A DNA stretch of 39,846 nucleotides from WJMT01 sp964445575. GTDB lineage: Bacteria; Acidobacteriota; Aminicenantia; Aminicenantales; Aminicenantaceae. Shown here in pieces: positions 17,274-24,963 of the stretch. The notes beneath the pieces were generated by a model that had not been told where the DNA came from, searched no databases, and worked only from the letters and a program-made list of their open reading frames with translations. Both the position numbers and the translations under genes were made by a program. The stretch covers positions 1 through 39,846 of the forward strand of contig CAYULB010000016.1 in the NCBI GenBank assembly GCA_964445575.1, given 5' to 3'. Numbering within the stretch: the stretch's first letter is position 1; every line of letters starts with the position of its first letter.

Positions 17274-17308
17274 TGAGTCATTCTGGGAAGCAGCTTTATA
17301 TGAGTCAT
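17274..17308. repeat. Two identical TGAGTCAT boxes in the LKR leader
   Basis: TGAGTCAT occurs at 17274-17281 and again at 17301-17308. Each contains the 7-base palindrome TGAGTCA. They lie 27 bases apart between the predicted LKR promoter and the LKR start codon, where a bound regulator could block transcription. No regulator is identified. Confidence 0.35.
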
Positions 17309-17345
17309 CCAGACATGCTTTTGTCCGGCTTAAAACAGACCAAAA

Positions 17346-17374
17346 ATTATGACACAATCACGGATAGGGGTCAA
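17346..17374 (-). promoter_or_regulatory. Promoter of the LKR-SDH-MEMO operon
   Basis: On the minus strand, TTGACC (17374-17369) and CATAAT (17351-17346) have an ideal 17-base spacer. The predicted transcript has a leader of roughly 95 bases that contains a short hairpin (CCGGAC/GTCTGG) and the TGAGTCAT pair. The rest of the divergent spacer up to cysS shows no gene. Confidence 0.5.
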
Positions 17375-17504
17375 CAAACAATCTCATAAAAGGAATCATC
17401 TCCAAAACCGTTCTGAGAAGATTGGTAAGGATTCGGTCCTCTGTTCAGGCTTTGCTCCCTTTATATATATGGATCACGGTATAAGATGTGCTTTTTTATA
17501 ACGG

Positions 17505-17533
17505 TTGATTTTGAAATGATTATTTTCGATAAT
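17505..17533 (+). promoter_or_regulatory. Promoter of cysS, giving a nearly leaderless mRNA
   Basis: TTGATT (17505-17510) and GATAAT (17528-17533) are spaced 17 bases apart. The -10 box ends 10 bases before the cysS ATG, and no Shine-Dalgarno lies between, so transcription should start within a few bases of the start codon. Confidence 0.5.
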
Positions 17534-17543
17534 AGAATTTACC

Positions 17544-18935
17544 ATGAGATTTTTTAATACATTATCCGGGAAAAAAGAAGAATTCAAGCCCCTGGTTCCC
17601 GATAGAGTCCATCTCTATACCTGCGGGCCTACTGTTTATGACTATGCTCATATCGGAAATTTCAGAGCCTATGTTTTTGAAGACCTTTTAAAGAGATTTC
17701 TGGTTTTTATGGGGTATAAAGTCAAACATGTGATGAATATAACCGATGTAGATGACAAGACTATAAAAAAAGCCAATTCCCAGGGAAAACCTTTGCAAGA
17801 AGTTACGGACAAGTACATTAAGGCTTTTTTCGAAGACATTGACACTCTCAATATACTTAGAGCAGACCATTATCCTAGAGCCACAGAGCATGTTAAAGAT
17901 ATGGTCCATATGATCAAAGTACTGGCTCAAAAAGGATATGGATACAAACAAGATGGATCTTATTACTTTGATATCTCAAAGTTTAAATCATACGGAAAAC
18001 TGGCAAAAATAAATAGAAGTGAATTAAAAACAGGAGAAAGAATTGAGTCTGATGAATATGAAAAGAAAAACGCTCATGACTTTTCTCTATGGAAGGCCAG
18101 AAAGCCCAATGAACCTTACTGGGAAAGTGAATTGGGTCCTGGAAGGCCTGGCTGGCATATAGAGTGTTCGGTTATGAGTACCAAATATCTGGGTCAGCCT
18201 TTTGATATTCACTGTGGAGGAGTTGACAATATTTTCCCTCACCATGAAAATGAAATCGCTCAGTCAGAAAGCTATGCTGAGAAGAAGTTTGTCAGCTACT
18301 GGTTGCACTGCCACCATCTCATTGTAGAGGGAAATAAGATGTCCAAATCCAAAGGAAATTACTATACTCTGAGGGATTTGATTAAAAAAGAGATAGACCC
18401 CATGGTGATTCGCTTTCTCCTTTTATCTACTCACTATCGAAAAATGCTGAATTTCTCTTTTGATAATCTCAAGCAAAGCGAGTCATCTCTAGAAAGGATC
18501 AAGGATTTTCTCTTTGAACTCAAAAACCGTTCTTATGAATCTGGAAGCAACCCTGAAGTTAAAGAGCTGGCAAGCAGAACTGAAAAAAAGTTTGTAAATT
18601 ATCTGAGTGATGACTTAAATATATCCAAGGCTTTGGCAGCAGTGTTTGATTTAATTAAAGAAACCTATAGGCTCCTCTCTAGAAATAGAGTTTATGAGGA
18701 AGATTCAAAACAGATTAGGTCAGCTTTTAAAAGATGGAATAAAGTGTTAGGAGTCCTCCCCGTTGATGATAAAGAGGAACTGGAAGAATCTATTAAAAAG
18801 AAAATAGAGGAGAGAAACAGGGCTAGAAAAGAAAAGAATTATGAACTGGCGGATAAAATAAGAGATGATTTACTGGAACAAGGAATTGTTCTCGAAGACA
18901 CCAAAGATGGAGTACGGTGGAAGAAGAAAAAGTGA
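17544..18935 (+). CDS. cysS: Cysteinyl-tRNA synthetase
   Basis: The 463-residue class I synthetase begins in the standard way (RFFNTLSGKKEEF). The zinc cysteine is C27 in YTCGPTVYD and the HIGH-type motif is HIGN (36-39). The remaining zinc ligands lie in ECSVMS and FPHHENEIAQ, and the KMSKS loop is GNKMSKSKGNYY. A C-terminal helical region (NRARKEKNYELADKIRDDL) contacts the anticodon. It charges tRNA-Cys in the cytoplasm. The start is certain from the family alignment but lacks a ribosome site. The next gene, yraN, overlaps its last bases. Confidence 0.97.
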   Translation: MRFFNTLSGKKEEFKPLVPDRVHLYTCGPTVYDYAHIGNFRAYVFEDLLKRFLVFMGYKVKHVMNITDVDDKTIKKANSQGKPLQEVTDKYIKAFFEDIDTLNILRADHYPRATEHVKDMVHMIKVLAQKGYGYKQDGSYYFDISKFKSYGKLAKINRSELKTGERIESDEYEKKNAHDFSLWKARKPNEPYWESELGPGRPGWHIECSVMSTKYLGQPFDIHCGGVDNIFPHHENEIAQSESYAEKKFVSYWLHCHHLIVEGNKMSKSKGNYYTLRDLIKKEIDPMVIRFLLLSTHYRKMLNFSFDNLKQSESSLERIKDFLFELKNRSYESGSNPEVKELASRTEKKFVNYLSDDLNISKALAAVFDLIKETYRLLSRNRVYEEDSKQIRSAFKRWNKVLGVLPVDDKEELEESIKKKIEERNRARKEKNYELADKIRDDLLEQGIVLEDTKDGVRWKKKK

Positions 18936-19303
18936 GTGACTTTCCTAAAATCACCCCTTATGATTTAGGAAGACTGGGTGAACAGTTTGCCTTCGATTAT
19001 TTAAAAAGGAAGAACTACCGCATAGTCAAAAGAGGTTTTCGCCTTTATAGAGGAGATATTGATATCATAGCTTATGAAAAGAATGTTCTGGTGTTTATAG
19101 AGGTTAAGACACGAAGAGGAACTCGGTTTGGTTTTCCTGAAGAGTCAGTGGACACTTCCAAGCAGAAGCAGATTAAAAAGATAGCCCAGGGTTTCCTTAC
19201 TTCCAACAAATTGGATGATGTGGAATGCCGCTTTGACATACTGGCTCTCAATTACCATGAAGACAAAGGATTTCAGGTCACTCATTTTAAAGACGCCTTT
19301 TAA
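18917..19303 (+). CDS. YraN/UPF0102 family putative endonuclease
   Basis: The 128-residue protein has the UPF0102 signature: LGRLGEQFAFDYLKRKNYRIVKRG, then the restriction-endonuclease-like core GDIDIIAYEKNVLVFIEVKTRRG with the Asp...Glu-x-Lys residues. The fold implies a Holliday-junction-resolvase-like nuclease; the cellular role is not firmly known. The start shown is a GTG with GGAG four bases upstream. A second GTG at 18932 overlaps the cysS stop as GTGA and would remove only five residues. It is coupled to cysS, and dapF follows. Confidence 0.88.
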   Translation: MEEEKVSDFPKITPYDLGRLGEQFAFDYLKRKNYRIVKRGFRLYRGDIDIIAYEKNVLVFIEVKTRRGTRFGFPEESVDTSKQKQIKKIAQGFLTSNKLDDVECRFDILALNYHEDKGFQVTHFKDAF

Positions 19304-19340
19304 AACCCTTAGATTCGAGTGGGAAGGAATTGACGATAAA

Positions 19341-20138
19341 ATGAAACCCATAGAATTTGCTAAAATGGCAGCAACCGGTAATGATTTTATCCTTTTTGAC
19401 AACCGGGAAACTCTTTTTAGAGGAGATGAAAAAGATTATTTCCGTAAGATATGTCAAAGAAGGTTTTCAGTGGGGGCAGATGGAGTGATACTTATTGAAA
19501 AAAGCTCTTCAGCTGATTTTCAATACCGGCACTTCAATTCTGATGGCTATCCTGTAACTATATGCGGTAATGGAGCCAGAGCTGCTTGTTGGTATGCTTT
19601 CTTAAAAAAGATAACAGGAAACAGCATCACCTTTGAGGCAGGAGGGAGCATTTATCATGGAAGGTGCTCTGAAAACCAAGTAACGGTTGACCATCCAGAG
19701 CCATTGGATATCCAGACAAAGCTGGGAGTGATCAGAGAGAATTTTTTTGAAGAGGGAGGCTTTCTCAAGGTAGGAGTTCCCCATCTGGTCATTTTTACCA
19801 GTGATACAGCAAAGATCGATGTTTTCAAATGGGGCCGAAAATTTCGATATCATCCTGTGTTTGATAAAGGAACTAATGTCAATTTTGTTCAAGTTATAGA
19901 CACCCAAATTCTTCGTATAAGGACCTATGAAAGGGGGGTGGAAGGAGAGACCTTTGCCTGTGGAACTGGAGCCATGGCATCTGCACTGATATCTCATATC
20001 AAAAAAGGGATAAAAAATCCTGTTGAAGTCAAAACCAAAGGCGGGACCCTGGGTGTCAATTGGGACAAAGGATTCAGCCGATTGTATCTCAGTGGTCAGG
20101 CCCGCTTGATTTTTGAAGGAAAATTCATAGAGAAATAG
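19341..20138 (+). CDS. dapF: Diaminopimelate epimerase
   Basis: The 265-residue protein carries both catalytic cysteines of DapF: C75 in VTICGNGARAA and C207 in TFACGTGAMASA. It also has FAKMAATGNDFILFD at the N-terminus, VGADGVI, and GVPHLVIF. It interconverts LL- and meso-diaminopimelate, supplying both lysine synthesis and peptidoglycan cross-links. The reading frame is open much further upstream, but the ATG at 19341 gives the standard start and has AAGGAA upstream; the extra residues would overlap yraN. Its 3' end overlaps the convergent folK by 14 bases. A lysine-degradation pair lies close by on the other strand. Confidence 0.95.
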   Translation: MKPIEFAKMAATGNDFILFDNRETLFRGDEKDYFRKICQRRFSVGADGVILIEKSSSADFQYRHFNSDGYPVTICGNGARAACWYAFLKKITGNSITFEAGGSIYHGRCSENQVTVDHPEPLDIQTKLGVIRENFFEEGGFLKVGVPHLVIFTSDTAKIDVFKWGRKFRYHPVFDKGTNVNFVQVIDTQILRIRTYERGVEGETFACGTGAMASALISHIKKGIKNPVEVKTKGGTLGVNWDKGFSRLYLSGQARLIFEGKFIEK

Positions 20139-20619
20139 GATTTTTTATTTTTCTTACTAGGGAACCATCTCTGCAGTTTTCAGAGAGTTTTTTGATGTTC
20201 TTTTTCAGAACGGGATGAATCAGGTCGGAAGCAATTTCCGCAAGAGGTACCAGTACAAAATTTCGGTTTGCAAGTTCTCTGTGGGGAACCTCAAGTCCAT
20301 CTTTCTTTATCACTCTGTCATCTAACAAAAGGATATCTATGTCGATAGGCCGGGGGTTCTTGACTCCAAAGAGAGTCCTTCCCATATCTTTTTCAATTTT
20401 TTTTATCTTTTTAAGCAGTTGGTCTGGAGACAAATCCGTGCTGGCTTGAACAGCTATATTCAGGTACCAGGGCTGAGAAGCGTCTTCAAAAGGCTGGGTT
20501 TCATAAAGAGAAGAGATTTTCATTATAGAGATTTCCTCTTTTTTTAATCGATGTAAGGCTTGTTTTAAATTTTTTTCTCTTTGTCCGAGATTGCTTCCTA
20601 GGCCTAAATAATATTTCAT
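20125..20619 (-). CDS. folK: 2-amino-4-hydroxy-6-hydroxymethyldihydropteridine pyrophosphokinase
   Basis: The 164-residue protein has the HPPK motifs: YYLGLGSNLGQREKNL at the N-terminus, YETQPFEDASQPWYLN, GRTLFGVKNPRPIDIDILL with the two metal-binding Asp residues, and VPHRELANRNFVLVPL. It moves pyrophosphate from ATP to hydroxymethyl-dihydropterin in folate synthesis. I start at ATG 20619, which gives the usual N-terminus and lies 11 bases after the stop of the toroid gene. A TTG at 20649 would add ten residues and overlap that gene. No other folate gene is present. It ends the deacylase-cupin-toroid-folK run. Confidence 0.93.
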   Translation of the reverse strand: MKYYLGLGSNLGQREKNLKQALHRLKKEEISIMKISSLYETQPFEDASQPWYLNIAVQASTDLSPDQLLKKIKKIEKDMGRTLFGVKNPRPIDIDILLLDDRVIKKDGLEVPHRELANRNFVLVPLAEIASDLIHPVLKKNIKKLSENCRDGSLVRKIKNPISL

Positions 20620-20629
20620 TTGTTTGAGA

Positions 20630-21613
20630 CTAGCTGTCAATAAGGCCAAATCTTTTAAAAACTCTTAAAACAGATAGGGTGACCCATAAGTGGTCTTCTA
20701 AATCCGCTTCTTTATATCCGGCTTTCCAAAATCCCTGAGGAAGCTGAACTCTCAACAACCATTCCAGAGAGTTTTTTATTTTTTTGTCTTCAGGGGTATA
20801 ATCCAATTTTGACAGCGAATCAAGACTGCTCAAAATATTAGTGGCCCAAAAGGGATAGGAAAGTTCTTTCCAATAGTCTGCACTTTGTCTTTCTTCATAT
20901 TTGTCTTTTTTATGGAAGCGTTTGAGCATAAGTTCTCCAGCAACTTTGGTGTATTTTCGATTTATCCATGTGGGAGATGAAGTCAATGCGCTCAGGACCA
21001 ATCCAGTGACATAATGAGAATAAGGTTGGGTCTTATCTCCTTTTATCGGAGTTAATTTGCCGCCAGGGTTTTGTTCATAACGTTCTTCAAGCTCTTTTTT
21101 ACTTATGGTCTGATAAGGAATGACCCAGCCTCCATCTTCCTGTCTGCTTTTAATCAACCATCGGAATCCTTTCTGGACTTTTTTATTTTCGTCCATACCA
21201 AACCGGCAAAGGATTTCAAGGGCCAAAGCATGGTAGTGGAGCGCGTATTCTTGAGGATAAACGCCTCTGAAATCTCCAGCTTTGCTTTGAGTCGAAAAGA
21301 AAAATTCAGCGAGTTTTTTTATTTCTTTATTTTTCCCGCTGCATCCATAGTCATAGAGTTTAAATGAATTCCTCAAGGTTTCTATAAAATAACGGGTTTT
21401 TTCCCATTGAGGATGATTTTCATATTTTTTCTGACACCATCCTCCGTTGGGTCTTTGTTCATTTATGATTCGTATTCTTGCCGCATACTTTTTTAAGTTT
21501 TTTTGTTCTCTGTCAACAGGAACCTCAAGGATATCCTTTTTGAGCCAGTATAAGATTGGAAGATTGCCTCTTGCGAGCAAGAATTCAATAGCTTTATTGA
21601 GTCTTTTTTTCAT
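20630..21613 (-). CDS. Alpha/alpha-toroid (prenyltransferase/squalene-cyclase-like) repeat protein
   Basis: The 327-residue soluble protein contains QW-type toroid repeats: QRPNGGWCQ, SRQEDGGWVIPY and LPQGFWKAGY. Each is followed by a helix pair with regularly spaced Leu and Ala. The fold is that of squalene cyclases and prenyltransferase beta subunits, but I see no DxDD acid motif and no signal peptide, so cyclase activity is not supported. The specific family and substrate are unknown. It lies between a cupin gene (33 bases upstream) and folK. An AGGAAA ribosome site precedes the ATG. Confidence 0.75.
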   Translation of the reverse strand: MKKRLNKAIEFLLARGNLPILYWLKKDILEVPVDREQKNLKKYAARIRIINEQRPNGGWCQKKYENHPQWEKTRYFIETLRNSFKLYDYGCSGKNKEIKKLAEFFFSTQSKAGDFRGVYPQEYALHYHALALEILCRFGMDENKKVQKGFRWLIKSRQEDGGWVIPYQTISKKELEERYEQNPGGKLTPIKGDKTQPYSHYVTGLVLSALTSSPTWINRKYTKVAGELMLKRFHKKDKYEERQSADYWKELSYPFWATNILSSLDSLSKLDYTPEDKKIKNSLEWLLRVQLPQGFWKAGYKEADLEDHLWVTLSVLRVFKRFGLIDS

Positions 21614-21646
21614 GCTTGTATTTCCTGTGATGATTCATTAGAATTT

Positions 21647-21997
21647 TTAATCTTTATCCTGGTTCAGGATGATACAGAGAAATTCCAAAGGTTTCTTATA
21701 AGGATTTTTAAATTGATGTTTCTCATTATTTTTAATGAATAAACAGTCTCCTTTGGTAATCTTTATCTCTTTTCCTGAACCATCCATAACAGCTCCCCTG
21801 CCTTTTTCTACTCTTACCACATGTTCGAAGTCGTGAGTATGGAAAGGAGAGAATCCTTGTGAGGAAACGGTAAACTTTCTCATGATTATATTATGAGAGC
21901 CGTCTTCAGGCCCGATCAGAACTTTTTTCCGTACATTTTTGACGTTTTCATCGTCCAAAGCAGTTGATTTGATTTCTTTATCCTTCTTTTTTATCAT
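21647..21997 (-). CDS. Small cupin-domain protein
   Basis: The 116-residue protein is a single cupin barrel. Motif 1 reads SPFHTHDFEHVVRVEKGRG and motif 2 GDCLFIKNNEKHQFKNP, supplying the His/Glu metal ligands. Such small cupins can be metal-dependent enzymes or ligand-binding proteins, and the substrate here is unknown. A start at 22024 is open but overlaps the deacylase gene. The ATG at 21997 lies 4 bases after its stop and has a clear AAGGAAAGGAAG ribosome site. The tight coupling to the deacylase suggests a shared pathway, perhaps processing of the released sugar- or D-amino-acid-derived product; this is inference. Confidence 0.85.
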   Translation of the reverse strand: MIKKKDKEIKSTALDDENVKNVRKKVLIGPEDGSHNIIMRKFTVSSQGFSPFHTHDFEHVVRVEKGRGAVMDGSGKEIKITKGDCLFIKNNEKHQFKNPYKKPLEFLCIILNQDKD

Positions 21998-22001
21998 ATG
22001 C

Positions 22002-23612
22002 TCATTCTTCCTTTCCTTGACCATAAATTATCATACCTGATAATTTTTCGGTATGCTTATTGTCTTTGACCACAATTTCCCCATTCACTATTACGTATTC
22101 AAGTCCCTGGCTGTACTGATGGGGATCTGAAAAAGTAGCCCTATCTTTGAATCTTTCATAGTCGAAGATAACGATATCTGCAAACATACCCGGTTGAATT
22201 TTCCCTCTATTTTTGATCTGAAAAGCTTTTGCTGGAAGGGAGGTCATCTTTTCAACCGCCTTTTCAAGAGGGATGACTTTTTTTTGCTTTACATAATAAG
22301 ATATGACCCGTGAAAAGGTTCCGTAATTCCTGGGGTGTGGAATTCCTTCTCCCTTTGTCTGAACTCCTCCGTCTGAGGCATGCATGGTGTAGGGAAGCTT
22401 CATCAGAGATTCAACATCTTTTTCATCCATCTGAAAAAAGACTCCCTGGGCTCCTCCGTTTTTTTGGATTTCTATGATCAGTTCGGCAGCCTGATCAACA
22501 TTGGGTTCTTTTCCTTGAAGAGTCAGGATTTCATGGAGATTTTTTCCTTGATATTCTGGATTTTTCTTGTAATAGGCAATGTAAATAGTTGTTGTTTTAT
22601 CAATCCCTTTGGTAGAGGTAAAGCGTCTCTGAATGATGTGCTCCTTCATTTTTTTATACAGCTCTTCATGTTCCAGGCGTTTCAGGAATTGCTGGGTCCC
22701 GCCTTCAAAAGCCCATGAGGGGAAGCTGCTTGCAAATCCAGAGCTGGTGGCCGTATAGGGATACTGATCTAAACAGACCTCGACCCCTCTTTGTCTCGCT
22801 TTTTCAACCGGTTTTGTTATCATCTCTGTTTTTCCCCAAACACTGTCTTCAGCAAGCTTGATGTGAGAAATTTGGACGGGAACGTTGTTCTGCTCTCCGA
22901 TTTGAATGGCTTCTTCGATAGCTTGAGTAATGTGTTCTCCTTGGTCTCTAAGATGTGTGGCATAGATTCCTCCAAAAGGCTTAATAGAAGAGGTCAGTTT
23001 GATAAGCTCTTCTGTTTCTGAATAGGCCCCAGGAATATATGCCAGGCCAGTGGAAAACCCCAAGGCTCCGGCCTTCATCTCTTCAGTTATAAGAAATTTC
23101 ATCTTTTCGAGTTCTTCTGAGGTTGGTTTTTCCATACGAAAACCCATGACTTCCCTTCTTATGGTGTTGTGTCCGACAAGACATCCAAAATTAGGAGAAA
23201 TACCGTTCTCTTCAACAGCTTTAAACAGATTTTCCAGAGGAAAAGGATGTCCGCCGCAGTTTCCACCTATCACAGTAGTGACTCCCTGAAGTATATAATT
23301 ATCAACAGTGGGCGTCTGAACGATTCCTCTATCACAGTGGGTATGGACATCAATAAATCCTGGAGTAATGGTAAGTCCTTTGGCCTGAATGACTATCATT
23401 CCCTCAGATTCATCAAGCGAACCGATTTCAACAATTTTTTTCTCTGATATCCCAATATCAGACTGAAAAGGAGGACTCCCTGTCCCGTCGATGATAGTTC
23501 CGTTTTTTATTATGATTTGGTATTGATTTTTTGAGAGAACAGGGTTGATAAGTACCAGCAGGATGGAAATGACCAAGGTGTTTATAAAACGGAAAATGGC
23601 TCTTTCAGCCAT
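22002..23612 (-). CDS. Exported N-acyl-D-amino-acid deacylase (amidohydrolase)
   Basis: The 536-residue protein begins with a signal peptide or membrane anchor (hydrophobic residues about 12-27) and then a D-aminoacylase-type amidohydrolase. Its metal-site motifs are GFIDVHTHCD, GGNCGGHPFP with the family cysteine, YATHLRDQGEH, PVQISHIKLAED and the Asp in YTMHASDGGVQT. The closing part is KIQPGMFADIVIFDYERF. It hydrolyses N-acyl-D-amino acids to D-amino acids and a carboxylate. The signal suggests it works in the envelope, where peptidoglycan-derived or environmental D-residues would be the natural substrates. AAGGAGGT precedes the ATG, and it heads its operon. Confidence 0.92.
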   Translation of the reverse strand: MAERAIFRFINTLVISILLVLINPVLSKNQYQIIIKNGTIIDGTGSPPFQSDIGISEKKIVEIGSLDESEGMIVIQAKGLTITPGFIDVHTHCDRGIVQTPTVDNYILQGVTTVIGGNCGGHPFPLENLFKAVEENGISPNFGCLVGHNTIRREVMGFRMEKPTSEELEKMKFLITEEMKAGALGFSTGLAYIPGAYSETEELIKLTSSIKPFGGIYATHLRDQGEHITQAIEEAIQIGEQNNVPVQISHIKLAEDSVWGKTEMITKPVEKARQRGVEVCLDQYPYTATSSGFASSFPSWAFEGGTQQFLKRLEHEELYKKMKEHIIQRRFTSTKGIDKTTTIYIAYYKKNPEYQGKNLHEILTLQGKEPNVDQAAELIIEIQKNGGAQGVFFQMDEKDVESLMKLPYTMHASDGGVQTKGEGIPHPRNYGTFSRVISYYVKQKKVIPLEKAVEKMTSLPAKAFQIKNRGKIQPGMFADIVIFDYERFKDRATFSDPHQYSQGLEYVIVNGEIVVKDNKHTEKLSGMIIYGQGKEE

Positions 23613-23641
23613 TCTAACCTCCTTATATTTTAAGAGTTTAA

Positions 23642-23671
23642 ATTTTAATGCATATCATCGACTTATGTCAA
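23642..23671 (-). promoter_or_regulatory. Promoter of the deacylase operon
   Basis: On the minus strand, TTGACA (23671-23666) and TAAAAT (23647-23642) are 18 bases apart. This gives a leader of about 23 bases that contains the AAGGAGGT ribosome site. Confidence 0.5.
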
Positions 23672-23692
23672 TCTATGCTGAAAAAAGTTGAT

Positions 23693-23721
23693 TTGAAACC
23701 GAGTTGGGTGTAGTTTAATAT
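23693..23721 (+). promoter_or_regulatory. Possible promoter of the class V aminotransferase gene
   Basis: TTGAAA (23693-23698) and TAATAT (23716-23721) are 17 bases apart. The predicted leader of about 60 bases contains the inverted repeat at 23735-23764. The -10 box is weak. Confidence 0.35.
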
Positions 23722-23734
23722 TCTTAATGATCCA

Positions 23735-23764
23735 CAAGCCATGCCTGAATTTCAGATCGGCTTG
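23735..23764 (+). repeat. Nested inverted repeat before the class V aminotransferase gene
   Basis: Outer arms CAAGCC (23735-23740) and GGCTTG (23759-23764) enclose the inner palindrome CTGAA-T-TTCAG (23745-23755). It ends 13 bases before the AAGGAGG ribosome site (23778-23784) and has no T-run after it. An operator or a leader hairpin is therefore more likely than a terminator. Confidence 0.55.
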
Positions 23765-23790
23765 CCCGGATAAATATAAGGAGGTCTTGC

Positions 23791-24954
23791 ATGAATAATA
23801 TCATATATTTGGACAATGGAGCCACTTCTTATCCTAAACCGGATGAAGTCTATACTTTTATGGATAAATTTTACCGGAACTATGGAGTCAATCCTGGCCG
23901 TTCAGGATATGACCTATGTATGGAAGCTGGAGAAATCGTTGAGGAAACCCGCAAAATGCTGACTGAATTTTTCAACGGTAAAGACCCCAATCGGCTTTGC
24001 TTTTCCTACAATTCTACTGATGCTTTGAATTTAATAATTAACGGCATGTTAAAAGAGGGGGACCACGCCCTAACCACTACTATTGAGCACAATTCTGTAT
24101 TGAGGCCCCTTTATCATCACTGGAAGTTCAATAACGTTAACGTAGATTATATCCCATTTGATGAAAATGGGTTTGTGGATCCAGACGACTTTCCAAAAAA
24201 GTTTAAAAAAAACACCAAACTTGTGGTGGTCAATCATGCCTCTAATGTCCTGGGAACCATACAGCCTGTTAAGGAAATCGGCCGATGCTGCAGAGAAGCT
24301 GGAATTCCCTTTGTGATAGACTCTTCTCAGTCAGCAGGAAAAATTCCTGTGGATGTAGAAGAACTGAATGTTGATGTAGTTGCTTTTACAGGGCATAAAT
24401 CTCTTCTTGGCCCCACAGGTATCGGGGGGCTTTATGTAAGAAAAGGTATAAAGATTCGGCACACCCGGGCTGGAGGGACCGGAGTCCGTTCTGCAGTAAA
24501 AACACATCTTTATGAATATCCCTACCGTTTGGAATACGGGACTTTAAATGCCTTGGGAGTGGCCGGACTTTACGCAGGATTAAAGTGGGTCCTTGAAAAA
24601 GGCCTGGAAAACATTTATCAGCATGAGATGAAATTGACCAAACTCCTTAGAGACGGGCTTCAAGAAATAGATGGATTGACCCTGTACTGTCAGGATGACC
24701 TTAAAGACCATATTGCGGTTCTCCCTTTTAATGTTCAAGGATTTGAAGCATTGAATACTGGAACCATGCTGGATGTAGACTACGGCATTGCGTGTCGGAC
24801 AGGTCTTCACTGTGCTCCTTTAGTTCATGAACAGATCAACACCATGAAAATTCACGGTGCTGTTCGCTTTGGGATCGGTCCCTTCAACACTGAAGACCAC
24901 ATAAGAACTGCGATTCAAGCCGTCAGAGAAATTGCAGAAATTCAGAATAAATAA
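23791..24954 (+). CDS. Class V aminotransferase, cysteine-desulfurase-like
   Basis: The 387-residue PLP enzyme resembles SufS/CsdA-type desulfurases. It has YLDNGATSYPKP at the N-terminus, the stacking His of TIEHNSVLRP (H100), DSSQSAGKIPVD, and the PLP lysine K203 in TGHKSLLGPTG. A candidate catalytic cysteine is C341 in RTGLHCAP. It most resembles the 'cysteine desulfurase family' subgroup (TIGR01977-like) rather than true IscS or SufS. The likely reaction is removal of sulfur from cysteine onto an enzyme persulfide. No Fe-S assembly genes adjoin it. It converges on the DsrC-DsrM-DsrK module with 9 bases between the stops, and could supply that module with sulfur; this link is inference. 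Confidence 0.9.
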   Translation: MNNIIYLDNGATSYPKPDEVYTFMDKFYRNYGVNPGRSGYDLCMEAGEIVEETRKMLTEFFNGKDPNRLCFSYNSTDALNLIINGMLKEGDHALTTTIEHNSVLRPLYHHWKFNNVNVDYIPFDENGFVDPDDFPKKFKKNTKLVVVNHASNVLGTIQPVKEIGRCCREAGIPFVIDSSQSAGKIPVDVEELNVDVVAFTGHKSLLGPTGIGGLYVRKGIKIRHTRAGGTGVRSAVKTHLYEYPYRLEYGTLNALGVAGLYAGLKWVLEKGLENIYQHEMKLTKLLRDGLQEIDGLTLYCQDDLKDHIAVLPFNVQGFEALNTGTMLDVDYGIACRTGLHCAPLVHEQINTMKIHGAVRFGIGPFNTEDHIRTAIQAVREIAEIQNK

Positions 24955-24963
24955 GATTTTTTT

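Noticed and set aside
20125..20138. 14-base tail-to-tail overlap of dapF and folK as a sign of frame error
   Set aside because: Both proteins end at normal lengths for their families; short convergent overlaps are common in compact genomes.
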